This document shows positions 34,824 to 46,392 of a DNA stretch of 64,000 bases, piece after piece (within the stretch, counting starts at the first letter, position 1; each line of letters opens with the position of its first letter). The notes below the pieces were generated by a model that saw nothing but the letters and a program-made list of their open reading frames with translations, made no database searches and was not told the DNA's origin. Source of the DNA: Seiridium cupressi (lineage: Eukaryota > Ascomycota > Sordariomycetes > Amphisphaeriales > Sporocadaceae); NCBI GenBank assembly GCA_036674765.1, contig JARVKI010000018.1, positions 62,001 through 126,000 on the forward strand. The letters are read 5' to 3'. A program made the position numbers and the translations under genes.

Positions 34824-36895
34824 CTCGTCCAGGTATAGAGCACGGCACGAGCAAAAAGGTTGAAGTCAAAGGTAGCAGACTTCTCAGGCCTCGTAGGATG
34901 ACCTTTAAAGGATGAAGGAGCATGGCCATTCTGAAGGAATATCGTGGGATCCAGAGCCCGTATATAATCTCCAACGCATATGGCAGGCCAGCCGCTCGGC
35001 ATCATTCCCACGAGCTAACTAGTCTCTCCTTTGATCACAAGGATCAAAGCGGGACCACAGAAGGAAGAAGCCCATAATAGACACTGAAGATCGGCGCGCA
35101 AATAATAGAAATGCATTATTACCAAGCTTTTCGCCCTTGGGCCGAGGGCGACACTAAACTAGGGGGGTAGTATACTCTCACAAGCAGATCAGGATGTGCT
35201 ATCCCTCAAGTTGATGAGCCCATGGCTCGGTTTGGGCCTGCTCCGGGTTGGATGCGACGTGATGCTGGGCCAGATTCGGCAGCTGTGACCGCCCCCGCGA
35301 TGTACCCATAAAACTCCGCCCCCTGTTAGCAGCCCAGCAATGATAGGCCTATCTATCCCCAGACCCCGGGGGAGCTGCCGGGCTTGGGCCCCTAAACTCG
35401 GTCTTGTCCATCGTGACCTGAAGAGAAGGACCGATTTGTGGGCGGCTCGTTCGGCCAAAGGCTGAGCAAGGTGGCAATGTGTGGGGAAGGCAACTGAGAA
35501 AAGGTAGACATGCAGCAAATGCAAGCCATAAGCCGTCAATGTCAGATTTCCCCAGAATGCAACGCTCTTCGCTAGATGTGGCTTGCGCTGTGTAAATGAC
35601 GTCGACCTTGCTGCACTTAGTTTCTGGGGCAGCTGAGACGGCATCGAGATATTTTCGTGGTGTTGACCGTGTTAGACGGAGATTGCCGCCTTCAGGTACC
35701 ACATGTGACACTTTCTCCAACACCTACGGTACAAGTAGTTTGCGCTGACCATCCAACTACATTCAAGGCGATCCCATTAAAAATGAGGTCTCACCAAGAT
35801 CAGTTTCAGGGTTGTGGAATGTACAGCGAACACCAAGGTGGGCTGATATTTCTCTCCGCCCGTCGTCCGATCGTTGGCCACTGTCGCTCATTAGCCCCTG
35901 GCACCATCTCATTCTGAGCCTCAAGTGCGTGTGTCAACGGGGATGACTTCCCAAGAATTCCCCTCACGACAGCCTCCAAATTCTAAGCGTGTTCTGTTTG
36001 CTCCACATCGCGACTTACTTACTTCTGGTTAGTAAATTGGGGTAGTGTCTTCGGGGAAAGGTCTGTAGGGCCGTCTAAGGTGCCATTGCGTTATTATAAC
36101 GGCTGCACGCGTGGCATCCTGGTTCTCTATTCAAGGAAGTCGTTGAAGGAGCATATATTCTCCGCGAGTCTCGTGGTGACATATCGTAGGGACTTGTATA
36201 TAGGCCCGAATGAACCACAGGCCCCGCCCATAGTGTTGCTTGGAGTTGTCATGACGCTCAATAGTATGGTAGCACCTTGCTGCCCTCCCACCAAAGGTTT
36301 AGTAGCATAAGGTATCGGAGAGGCGTATACCCTCAAGGTTTCACAAAGCACAAGCACAATCACCGAACTACCGATTTGCTTCAGTCACCCTGCAAATATG
36401 CCGTCCACGCGTCCATTTGTTCGCATTTGTATGTAAGAGCTGAGCGATGATATCAAGTTGTTTCGGTCCGAATTATTCGACCGTTAGCTTGGCTTCAAGA
36501 TCGGTCAAACCTGGCTGTATGCATAAAGGCTGCTCTGTATAGGGCCAAGACGAAGACTTTGTCTGCCATCGATGAGTTGGCGGCATGGTATAACACACGA
36601 CTATTGAATGTGTCGGTTCTCCCGACGTCATGTCAAAGGTGCTGCCAAGGATGAGGTCAATAGAGAAGAGTGGTTATATTCATTCCACGTCGCCTGCGCA
36701 AATACTCCGTCCCATCACCAGGCTCAGTGGGCCTTGGAATCAGCTAGAACCATATATACATTGAATGAAGGGTATACCTTTGTCTTCATAGCGTCGTACA
36801 CACTTAGGCTACACTCCTCATCGCTCAGGATTGCTTGTGTTGGTCCCAGGAGTGTTCATGTTCATAAACGAGAATGAGCTATCGGTAGACGTTCC
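34824..36895. other. Amylase promoter region and 3' flank of the Zn2Cys6 gene
   Basis: About 2 kb with no supportable gene. Both neighbours are on the minus strand, so the right-hand part is the regulator's 3' flank and the left part is the amylase promoter. Frames between 35189 and 35723 overlap on one strand and have no motif. Confidence 0.55.
34961..34966 (-). promoter_or_regulatory. Possible TATA box of the alpha-amylase gene
   Basis: TATATA (minus-strand context GATTATATACGG) lies about 138 bp before the amylase ATG at 34823, a plausible distance in fungi. No factor-binding site is proven. Confidence 0.4.
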
Positions 36896-39576
36896 TTAGA
36901 AAGACTGTTGTTGGCCATCGGGGAAATACCCGAAAGAGGTTTGCTCCCCAAAGTTCACATTCTGTGTGTAATTTTCAAATGCAGCCTATCATCTTGTGAG
37001 TTTATGATAGCGAAACGTCGATGTAACACACCACTTACCCAATCGAAGTTCTGGTCTAGTGCCATGTCACCAGAAGCTCCTAGACTGTTAAACATGGAGA
37101 AGGGAGATGCGGCATTATTTGGCCCAGATATCGATTCGTTTTGAAAGAAATTGGGTGTGAAGCCAGTTGGCATATCTCGCATACCAAGATCTAATGGCGG
37201 ATAGTTAGTGCCGCCTGGAGATTGGTAATTCGGTGTCAATCCAGTTGACATCATGCCGAGAGTCATGGCTGCACTATGTTCCGGTTGCAGATCGGTACTA
37301 CCAAAATTCCCGAACAAGTTTTCTTGCTTGGTGGGATCCACGTTCATAGACAGCGGAGATGTGTCGGGGTTCTTGATTTTCTCCAGCAGGATATCGAGAA
37401 TGTTGGCTGCCTTGTAGGCTTCCACAGAGTCTTGCGTGAGCGACTTCCAAATGTCTCTGACATCTTCCAAGGCGCTCATCATCTCAGCTCGCTGCTCGGG
37501 AGTCCAAAAATACGTCGCTTGGGAATCTTGCCGTTGGGCCGTCGCTGTAGCGATATTGTCGTGGTGTAGATCGAGAGCAATCAACATCGTGGGTAAGAGC
37601 GTATCTTTCGACGTCGACTGAACGTACCATTTCATCGTGCGGAGTCGGCCACCGGGTTGACATTCGCGATTGATCGTCCGCAAATGAGTCAGTGTCTCCA
37701 ATGACGCCTCGACAGCGCTGCGTCGTGAATGTGCATAACGAGGATTTTGCCTCGCACGGATCATGTGTTTCCTGTGTAGCATGCACCTGATCTTCTGGTA
37801 CAGAATATTGATGTTGAAACGCGCCATCAGGAGAGTGACTGGGTCGTGAGATCCCTCCAGCGGATGCATTTTCAGATGCGGTGGGAGTTCGTCCAATATC
37901 TCTTGTAGCCTCTTGTCATGGCTCAGAATATCGTCGTAATTTGCTTGTCTGCCAACACGAGATGTAGTTTGCAAAATGTTACTAAACTCTACACTAAGGC
38001 TCGTTTTAGCGATCATATAACCCATCGGTGTTGGCTCCGTGAGCGGCCGCGCAGGTGGAAGAACCTTGGTGCCAGGCCCAAACTCTTCGTCGAAAATATT
38101 GTGCGGTAACTTTGTGTCGGTATCATGGTCGTAGATCATGGTTGGTAATGAAACCTTTCAAGAACGGTCAGCACAAGAATTTGCGAAGGTAAGGGATTGG
38201 CGGCTGATCTCACCTGGAAGGAAAACATGATATCACACATTCGTACCAAAGCCCACGTCCTCCGTCTCATCTCCTGCAGAAATTTCTCGTCAGCATAGAT
38301 ATCGTCGACCCAAGCGCCAGGAATCAACATACCCCTTGGAACGGTGTAATGGACGGAAACCATTCGGAATCACGATGATAGCCCATGCGCATTGCTATTC
38401 TCGTGATTAATGATGTGATCAGCCACAGGCTAAGGTCTGCATCCCATCGTGAAGACCATTCTCCAAACAAGTATAATATCATCGTCTCCACGGTGTATTC
38501 CACGGGCTTCGTGTAGTCTGCCACCACCAAGCACTGCGCTGTACGTAGCCGGAATTCAGCTGCAAGTTCTAGAGATCTCCCTTTCCACTCGGGCGGCTCG
38601 TCCCCAACTTTGTGGTAGCTCAGCATAGCCAAACACAACATGGAATAGACCAAGCCAACCCACATGATTGGCGATTTTGTTGGATCTTGCCAATGGTTCC
38701 GTAGCTGTTGTTGGAACGTGGGTCCGTGTAGGATGCTGACAGCTGTATCGAGCGAGTTGAAATACCGGGAAACCAGAGTGGTTATCGCAGACTTGGCTGG
38801 TAGCTCGGCGCGCAACTCGGTCTCTGACGACGGCGGCGCGGCGAGGAGGAAGATTGGCGATTCCCTAGCAGTGGCCGGTTTTGAAGACATGACCCTTTCG
38901 TAGCTTTTCTCGAGGTCCTTCTTATGTGAAGCGAAGAAGTTCTTGACCTCGGAGATATCGGCAAGCAGCGTGTGCCAGTGCTCTTGCCCAATATACATTG
39001 ACTTTCCCTTATCGGTGTCCACTTTGAGCACTCCTATGGAATTGGCGAGATTATCCTCGACATCACTGTCGCCTTCGGAGTCGTCTCTCATTAGATTCTC
39101 GCCCATCTCATTTTTTGCACTACTGGTGTCCGTTATAGATGCACGAGCATCGCCAGAACTTGATGTCGTTGCCGCTGCGGCGGTTACGGCGGAAGCATCC
39201 ACATTAGCGCCGCCCTGCATTAAACTCAAAACCAAGCCTTCAAGACGGTCAATGCGGTTCTGCATATCGTCGGGAGTTGCGTTTGCAGCTCCGGCATTTG
39301 TGTTCTTCCTCTTGGAAGAGGGATTGGCGTACACACACGACTGTGTATCCCCACGCTTTGTGCAGTTGTCACAACTTGGAGACGCCCTGTTGCATTTCAA
39401 CCTTGACCAGAATTAGTCGTAATCCAAAGTCGCCCTGTAAGCAAGACTCACTTTCTGGTCCTGCATGGCAGGCAGCTTAAAGGCACACGGTTCCTGCGCC
39501 TAACCACGCGAAACTGTTCTTCGGGAGAGTGCCCCGACGACGACGAGGTCGCGGCAGAAGGAGGTGTGGGGTTCAT
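36896..39576 (-). CDS. Zn2Cys6 transcription factor with fungal-specific TF domain
   Basis: Five exons on the minus strand: 39452-39576, 38333-39401, 38214-38273, 37039-38154 and 36896-36961, giving 811 residues. The binuclear zinc cluster is made only when exons 1 and 2 are joined: LSCLPCRTRKLKC followed by NRASPSCDNC and TKRGDTQSC, spacing C-x2-C-x6-C-x6-C-x2-C-x8-C (Cys35-64). A short coiled coil follows (MQNRIDRLEGLVLSLMQ). The fungal_trans middle domain covers about residues 220-560 and includes LYLFGEWSSRWDADLSLWLI and the exon-3 EMRRRTWALVRMCD motif. The last intron (GTAAGT...CACAG) is preferred over read-through because it gives a short normal C-terminus, NVNFGEQTSFGYFPDGQQQ. It is a nuclear DNA-binding regulator with unknown targets; adjacency to the amylase is suggestive only. 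Confidence 0.9.
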
Positions 39577-42052
39577 CTTGAATCGTCTATGTTCAAGATC
39601 CTCCTCCTGCTTTGTGGCGTGTGTCGAATATCTGTTGCGCCCGTCTATTCCGCTATGCAGCTACTCGGCGCTGTGCGTCCTTGCGATTGCAGGGTTTCAG
39701 GCACGCTTCGAACGTTTTGCTTTTCCGTCGAGTGCCCAACAGCTTGGTGCACAAGTACAGACTCCAGCGGATTGAAAGTAAGCGTTGCGAATGTGGGAAA
39801 GCTCCACGACTTCACGATTGCCTCGTAGTGAACCCGCTATTTTTCAACCCCTCGTCTTCGATGCCGTCTATGGCCGTGATTGCAAGAGTGGGCGGTGCGC
39901 TCGGTTGGTCGTGCCAAACCGCTGGACTTGGCTCGCAGTGTAGTTTATCGCGGGCTGTCAGACAAACAGTTGATTTAGAGTTGTCTAGAGCTGCCCCTCA
40001 GACCGACTCGTGCAAGACCGGCGGAGAAGGGAGTTGTAGCTTGATTTTACTGATAAACTGGTTATGCGCTTCGAGCCACAACTGTTTCAATTCTCACCAC
40101 GAGTGTGCGCTCCGGGCTTGGACTCGTTGTTAGTCGATTGGCGCAGGTTAAAGAGTGACTCCTGAATGCGGGGAGTTGCACTTGAAAAGAATAGCGACGA
40201 AGAAAACCAAGTCAGACGAAACTTTGCTGTCGAAGCTCTGTACCAAAAAGGACGGGTCTAAGCTAGGGGTACGAGGGGCTGGGATAGCGGGAGACCATCT
40301 GCGACAGACCGATCCCCAAGGTGGCGTACCATGTAGCCAACCACGAAGCGTGCTCTCTTTAGTAGCGTCGTAGGGCAGACCCAGAGGGCTCTGAAGAGGG
40401 CGCTCCGCTCCAACCCCACGTCTGCACTAGGTATTACTGCTTGGTCAGGTACAGCACCTCGGGAATTGTTGCAGTAGTATAATGTAGTAACTATGCCTTC
40501 ATTGGGCGGAATGCTTCACCGGATTGGAACTGAAACTGGGACTGACTGCAGAGCCGTATGGGAATCGCACCAGGCAGCCATCTGGCGTCATCATTGCTTA
40601 TTAAGGAGTGCTACTGATATAGCTTATCACTTCTAGGATATGATCCTTTTGGTAGTTGCCAGTCGAACTCGACCGAGTCTTGGTGGCTCTCCCATAGGCA
40701 CCATGACGCACTACGTAAGCCTACTACAGTATCCACAGCCGGGCGACCTGGACTCGTTCTATACAGTTGAAGTGTGAGTCATATCCATCCATATCGTGGC
40801 ATATCTGGGCAGACCGAGGACGTGCTGTCGCTCGATATCTGCACGAAACAGATATTGCCGCCTGGTCGCTCTGCAACAATCCGCTGCCCGTAGCTGATCA
40901 TTGTCCTTCCCAACCGATAGTCCACCTTTTTCGCATATTGACGTGACTCATCCGGCTGTGCAAATCGAAGATTTGTTTCCCGGATTTAGGCCCTTAACGC
41001 CGCTGCAAGACCCTGCATTGATTTCACCTGAGGACAGCTCTGCAGTGCATGGAGGAATCAGTCTCGACGAGGCTGACGGGAAATCAACAGGTCTTCGTTC
41101 AGATCAAAATCTTTTTGCGTCTCATCGAGGTTTCTCTGAACTCACATTGCCCAGCAGATATATTGATTGGGCTGAGCGACGATGTGCTTAAACATTGCTT
41201 ATATCCAGGCCAAATGCAAACAAGAGATGGTATAAGAATGGCCACTTTCAATATGCGTGTATAGCCGGGCCTAGCTACCACTACTAGAACATGTACAATC
41301 TAAAACCCACACTCCCACAACCAGTTGGATATGCGAATCTGTAAAGCACAACCCGCAAGGGTCGGATTCCAGGGTTGTGGCCCCCCCCCCCCCCGTACGG
41401 TGCTGGGCCGAGCCGGTACATTGTATTTGTGGGCTATTCTTAGCACCAATCAGCTGAATTGTCGGGTAACACGTTTTCTGGTCCTTTCGGCTCGCCTTTC
41501 TTTGATGGAGTGCATTTTCATCAGATCATTCAACTGTAGTCACAACTTATGAACAACCTCATTTGAGAGCATCACGCGATTGTCGTAGACAGCCAAGCTC
41601 TTTTGATGAATCGGAACCACGAAAGCATCCGTCACATTGGAGCGCAGTAACTTGCATGAGAGAATTGACAAGGGTGTCGCAATCCCCAGAAACTCAAGTT
41701 GATTGCTCGCCTTCCACATTTGCCATCTTCAACATACGACCATCAAAGGCGCAACACCCTCTCGGGAACTCATCGTACGAGCTCCAAATTAAGTACACAG
41801 TTTAGCACATCACCATAACACGAGCATATCATTTTATTTTTGGACTGAAATGATGTTTGCACTGCATCGACACAACATACACGCCACGCGCCCGCATCGA
41901 GTATGATTGTCTTGCGCAGTATTTCTGCTCACATCTGACCCTGCCTAGCTCTAAGTCAGACCAACCAGTCCTCCGCCGGCTCTCTTCCTTGGGTCAGCTT
42001 CTCGCGGTTACTCAAGTGTGTTATTGTTAGGTGGGAGTCCAGGCTTCCAAGG
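39577..42052. other. Divergent intergenic region, about 2.5 kb
   Basis: Separates the divergent Zn2Cys6 gene and the multicopper oxidase. A C14 homopolymer sits at 41381-41394. A 96-codon frame at 40901-41191 has protein-like composition but no ATG and no clear splice partner, so it is not called. Both promoters lie here; the length suggests complex regulation. Confidence 0.5.
41381..41394. repeat. Homopolymer C tract, 14 nt
   Basis: Fourteen consecutive C on the plus strand, in non-coding DNA. Such tracts are prone to slippage and sequencing length error. Confidence 0.9.
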
Positions 42053-44277
42053 ATGGCCAGTGCCATGGCCGCCTCATCTCCTAATGAAGAGCTTCGCATC
42101 GAGTCAGAGAGGATGCTGTTTGATTCGGATGAGGACGAAGGAGATGAGCAAACACCAGGCTCCAGCGCTGGCTCGGCTGACAATGAGCAAAGCGAGGGCC
42201 TTCTATTCAAAGAAGCTACAGGCGTCGATGGGTTCGCTAGGCCCAGACGTGTACGGTTCAGGGGAAACAGATCATGGTTCCTTCGGTTATCCACCATCTG
42301 CATCATTGCCTTTATGGTGCTGTTCGATGTTCGGCTCATTACAAATGAGGAAAGTGGCTCACAAAAGCCCCCTTCCTCAGGTACTGAATTAGCAGAATAT
42401 CTGGAGCGCCCGCTGCGGAGACCTGACGAAAACTATATATTGGACCCCGATTGGGACGTTACAGAGCCAAGCCAGGAGCGCCACTATGACTGGACAGTTT
42501 TGGAGAAGGAGGGCAACCCAGATGGCGTTTACAAGTCATTGATGACTATTAATGGGCAATTTCCGGGGCCTTTGATCGAGGCCAATGAAGGCGACATGAT
42601 TATCGTCAATGTGCACAACCGGGCCACCAATGCCACGGCGATCCATTGGCACGGCATATTCCAAAATGGTACAAACTGGATGGACGGGACCTCAGGAGTG
42701 ACTCAATGCCCAATCGCCCCGGGCAACTCCTTCCAGTACAAGTTTACCGTAAAGGGCCAGTCGGGTACTTGTGAGTGCACAATGACTGGCTGGAATGTTT
42801 CCTGAATCTGATATGCTGACTACTAGCAGACTTCTATCACGGCCATCAAGGTGTGCAGACGCTCGACGGACTCGTGGGGCCGCTTGTCATCCACGGTCGA
42901 GACGAAACAAAGGCTCGTCCACTATCATATGTATCGGATCGGGTAGTATTGCTGCACGACTGGTACTACGATGCAGCGGAAGGACTTATGCGGGAGGTTC
43001 TGTCTCCAGGAAGCGAGGATTCGCCCATTCCAAATGCTGCATTGATCAACGGCGTTAACCAAGCCGACTGCAGCTTGCACTCTAATCGCCGCTGCGAGAA
43101 TGAGGGCAGTCTCCTTCCCACCATGAATCTTGCTTCCGGCGCCAGTCACCGCTTGCGCTTCATTAACCTTGGTGGTTATGCTTGGTTTCAAGTCTCTGTT
43201 GATGAGCATAGAAGTATACCCGTGCTTGAAATCGACGGAACATCCATTGAACCAGCCCCTGAATCAGATATAATTCTTGCCCCAGGACAGCGATATAGCG
43301 CAATCCTCACCACCGACCAAGCTGAAGCTTCTGGGCATAACGAATTTTGGCTCCGAGCACGTATGATTAAAGCATGTTTTGCCGAGCCTACGATCCCTGA
43401 GAATGGGTCTGATGAGGCTAGGGCCATCATCCGATACATCTCTTCTACTACCATCGAAGGCTCGGCAACCCAAGGGGCGGCCGGTACAACAAATGGAGTT
43501 CTCCCAACAACGGAAAACACAAACACCAATTACCCAATTGTTTGCAAAGACATGACCGCACACTCTCATTATCGCCCAGCACCGCCGCAGCCAGCACCAG
43601 AATCCGCAGACTATTCCTGGTACGTGCGCACCAATCTAGCAATTGGGAACTGGCGCCTCCAGCGTGGAGTTATGAACTCATCCTCCTTCCGTCCTAATCT
43701 CAAACGGCCCACCTTGCACCGCATACTCGATGGTCTGGCTGCATCCAATGAGTCTTTCAACGTCGAAGGCGTGAATACTGCCGCCTTTGACAAGGATGAG
43801 GGATTGGTCGTCTCGCATCGCGGCATCGAGACCATCGACATCGTTCTGCAGAATATGGATGAGAACAGCCACCCGTTTCACCTTCACGGCCACCAATTCT
43901 GGGTTCTAGGCGCGGGGCACGGATATTTCGCTGGGTACAAAGCGCTGGGTCTTAATCCCCAAGGCAAAGGGTTGCTGGACCCAAGCAACCGCACTGTGAT
44001 CGAGAATCCGCTGAAGCGCGACGTAGCGACGGCTGAGGGGTTCGGATGGGTGCTGCTCAGATTCGTGGCAGATAACCCCGGAGTATGGCTGTTCCATTGT
44101 CATATGATCTGGCACAGCGAGGCGGGAATGGGGATGCAATTCGTTTCACGGTCAGATGATTTGCGTGGCCTGGCCCTACCGGATGAGGCTAGAAAGCTGT
44201 GCGAAGTGCCAGAGGAGGAACTCAGACTAGGGGCACCACCGAAGGATGAGACCTTCTTCGGCTTCCACGACGACTAG
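42053..44277 (+). CDS. Multicopper oxidase with N-terminal membrane anchor
   Basis: Two exons, 42053-42770 and 42830-44277 (59-bp intron), giving 721 residues. Three cupredoxin domains carry the four copper-ligand motifs: AIHWHGIFQ (L1), YFYHGHQGVQTLDGLVGP (L2, rebuilt by the splice), HPFHLHGHQFWVL (L3) and WLFHCHMIWHSEAGMGM (L4). Ten residues after the L4 cysteine is a Met, predicting a Met-coordinated, lower-potential T1 copper. There is no cleavable signal; instead an acidic cytosolic-type region (residues 1-70, with SDEDEGDEQ) precedes a membrane helix at about 75-95 (WFLRLSTICIIAFMVLFDVRL), a type II topology. Fet3 ferroxidases are anchored at the C-terminus, so this is a different arrangement. 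Laccase-like phenol oxidation or metal oxidation are both possible. Confidence 0.92.
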
Positions 44278-45217
44278 GAATGCGAATTTTGATCTCATGG
44301 TCGCCCAAGACAGAAAGGCAAATTCGAAAGCGTTCCCAGACCTGCAGCACGTGACACATGCAGCAAGGAGGGAGCTTTCAAGGACATATGACCCAATAGG
44401 GAAAAGCTACATCAGGCGTCAAGTGCGTTTACATACTACGTCTGACCCGCAACGTGATCGATTTCCGCTACACGCATTGCGGCGGCAAGGGAAATGTAAA
44501 GACACAACAAGATGGCCAAAAAAGTATAGCTGAGATGGGACGACTCAGCCAGTTGAAGAGGAGGTCTTGAGTATGCGGATCGAGCGTCCACCATTACACC
44601 AGATGTGACGGGTCTGGCTTCATGGGGTGTTACGTCGAGACCCCCATTATCGGGTTCATGAAGCTTCGAGGCAAGTACAGACACAGTCTAGCAAAGCAGT
44701 AGGGAAATTTGTCTTGGCACCTCTAGAATGGGAGGTGGGTTGGGCATCAAGGAAATCCGCTCGGAAGGGGCTGCAGATCGGCCACAGTTTAGGAGGGTAG
44801 CATTGCATTCTGCATACTTTTGGAGAGGTCAAGGTCTCGGATTTTTGAAGTAAAGAGTAATCTGGGATCACTACGAGCACGGATCGCACGCCAATTTGAC
44901 TAAAAGAAAATGTGGAATATCAAATCATCGATTATTTACACCAAACTTTGATACGCATGCAAATGCCAGATAGTTGTGATCGATGTAGTGCAATGTTGAT
45001 ATTTTCAGATGAACCAGTCCGCCCAGCAAGATGACTTTCTGTTTTCCCACGACAGCGCAACTAGTGCCGTGGCGCGGCGTTTATCCTCAACATTACTCGT
45101 GCGTCTAGACCGCTAACTCATGAAGATCCTATCACCAGGCGTTGTGCTGCATTTGTCTACCAGATTCATCGCAGTCATGACTTTAGATTTTGTGTTCTTC
45201 GGGCGTAATCAGGTCCT
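44278..45217. other. Convergent intergenic region, about 940 bp
   Basis: Between the stops of the multicopper oxidase (plus) and the glutaredoxin gene (minus). Only short frames without motifs are present; no gene called. Confidence 0.6.
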
Positions 45218-46048
45218 TCATGCCGCAGCGCTCTCTTCCTTGGCCACACTATAGGCCTTCAGGAAGTCGGGGTCGCTCTCCAGCTCTTCCTTGATCTACG
45301 GGGCACCGTTAGCTATCTTCACTCTGAAACGGATAGAATCTCATAAGGGACTTACAATATCAAGGCCACCGACGAGCTCGCCGTCCATCCACAGCTGAGG
45401 AAAAGTCGGCCACTCAGCGTACTCCTTCAAGCCCTGCCGCACCTCGTCATCGGCCAGGATGTTGAAGAAACCGTACTTGACGCTCCGCTCCCTCAGGATT
45501 CCCACCAGCTGTCTCGAGAAACCGCACTGCGGTGAGCCGGGCGTGCCCTTCATGAACAGCATCACAGGTGCCGCCTTGACGAGCTCGCCCAGCCTCTTGA
45601 ACAGCTCCTCCTTGGTCTTTGCAGGGTCTGCGGGTGTCTCCACGTCCTGCTTCTTCTCCACCGTGCCTGCTGCCGCGGCACCATTGGCCGCGCCGTCCGC
45701 TGCCTTCTTGGCGTGGGTCTCGATCGCGTTCCTGACCTTGACCGCGCTGCTCCCGCTCACGGTCTCGAGGACGGTGTCGTTGCGCTGCAGCACCAGGTAG
45801 GGCACGGCGGTCACGTCGTACGTCTCGCTGATGTCGCTGAGCTCCTCGGCGTTGAGCGACACCCAGCTCGTCTGCGGCGGCTCGGTCACGGGGTACTCGG
45901 AGGCCAGGGTGCGCAGGACCGTGGCCATCTGGGCGCATGGTGCGGCCCATGGCGCGTGGAACGCGACGATGAGTAGCGTCTCCTTGTGCAGGGCGGCGAC
46001 GTGGGCGCGCCATTCGTCCTCGGTGGTTATTTCCTTTATCGTCGACAT
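45218..46048 (-). CDS. Monothiol glutaredoxin, Grx3/Grx4 type (Trx-Grx fusion)
   Basis: Two exons on the minus strand, 45356-46048 and 45218-45295, giving 256 residues (yeast Grx4 has 244). Residues 1-110 form a thioredoxin-like domain with the active-site remnant WAAPCAQM and the cis-proline AVPYL. An Ala-rich linker (about 112-140) leads to a monothiol glutaredoxin domain with MLFMKGTPGSPQCGFSRQ (Cys175 in CGFS), EWPTFPQLWMDGELVGGLDI and, after the splice, IKEELESDPDFLK. Proteins of this type bind a bridging [2Fe-2S] cluster with glutathione and act in cytosolic and nuclear iron sensing and iron distribution, often with iron-responsive transcription factors. The start at 46048 is the ATG before the thioredoxin domain. 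Confidence 0.94.
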
Positions 46049-46392
46049 TTTGGGCGGTGTGTTCGTCGAGGTTGTAGTAGGAAGTCGGCTGAAGAGATTG
46101 GCTGGATGTCGATAAGGGGTGAGGGTTTTGGGGGGTTGCGAATGGCAGCGTTGAGAATTAATTATTTCGATGGTCCATTTGCGCCTCCGAATCGCGGGGT
46201 GGCTGATTACAATTCCACCGCAGTCTAATCGACCCAATCACCCCGCCATCGCACGTCATGTTGTAGACCTGGTCTGTGCGGAATTATACGGTGGAGCTTC
46301 TCCCAACTATATGTACACTATGTGATTTAGACACTATTGATAGCAGCTCAATTTGGCAGGAAATATCTACAAGTCGTGTCATCCGAACGACT
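46049..46392. other. Intergenic, 5' of the glutaredoxin gene
   Basis: About 340 bp between the glutaredoxin start and the HET gene stop (both minus strand). No gene; it should carry the glutaredoxin promoter. Confidence 0.6.

Noticed and set aside
34824..35700. AmyR-type CGG-N8-CGG operator upstream of the amylase
   Set aside because: The nearest pair of CCG triplets (around 35373-35387) is separated by 9, not 8, bases, so it does not meet the consensus.
35189..35723. Overlapping minus-strand frames upstream of the amylase
   Set aside because: The frames overlap each other, lack recognisable domains and lie in the expected amylase promoter region.
36955..37038. Read-through C-terminus of the Zn2Cys6 factor (WVSGVLHRRFAIIN and on)
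   Set aside because: A strong GTAAGT donor directly after FDW and a CACAG acceptor give a short in-frame last exon with a more typical end, so the read-through is taken as unspliced intron.
40901..41191. 96-codon plus-strand frame with protein-like composition between the regulator and the multicopper oxidase
   Set aside because: No ATG in frame, an in-frame TGA just upstream, and no convincing donor or acceptor to connect it to another exon; it could be a relic but is not supportable.
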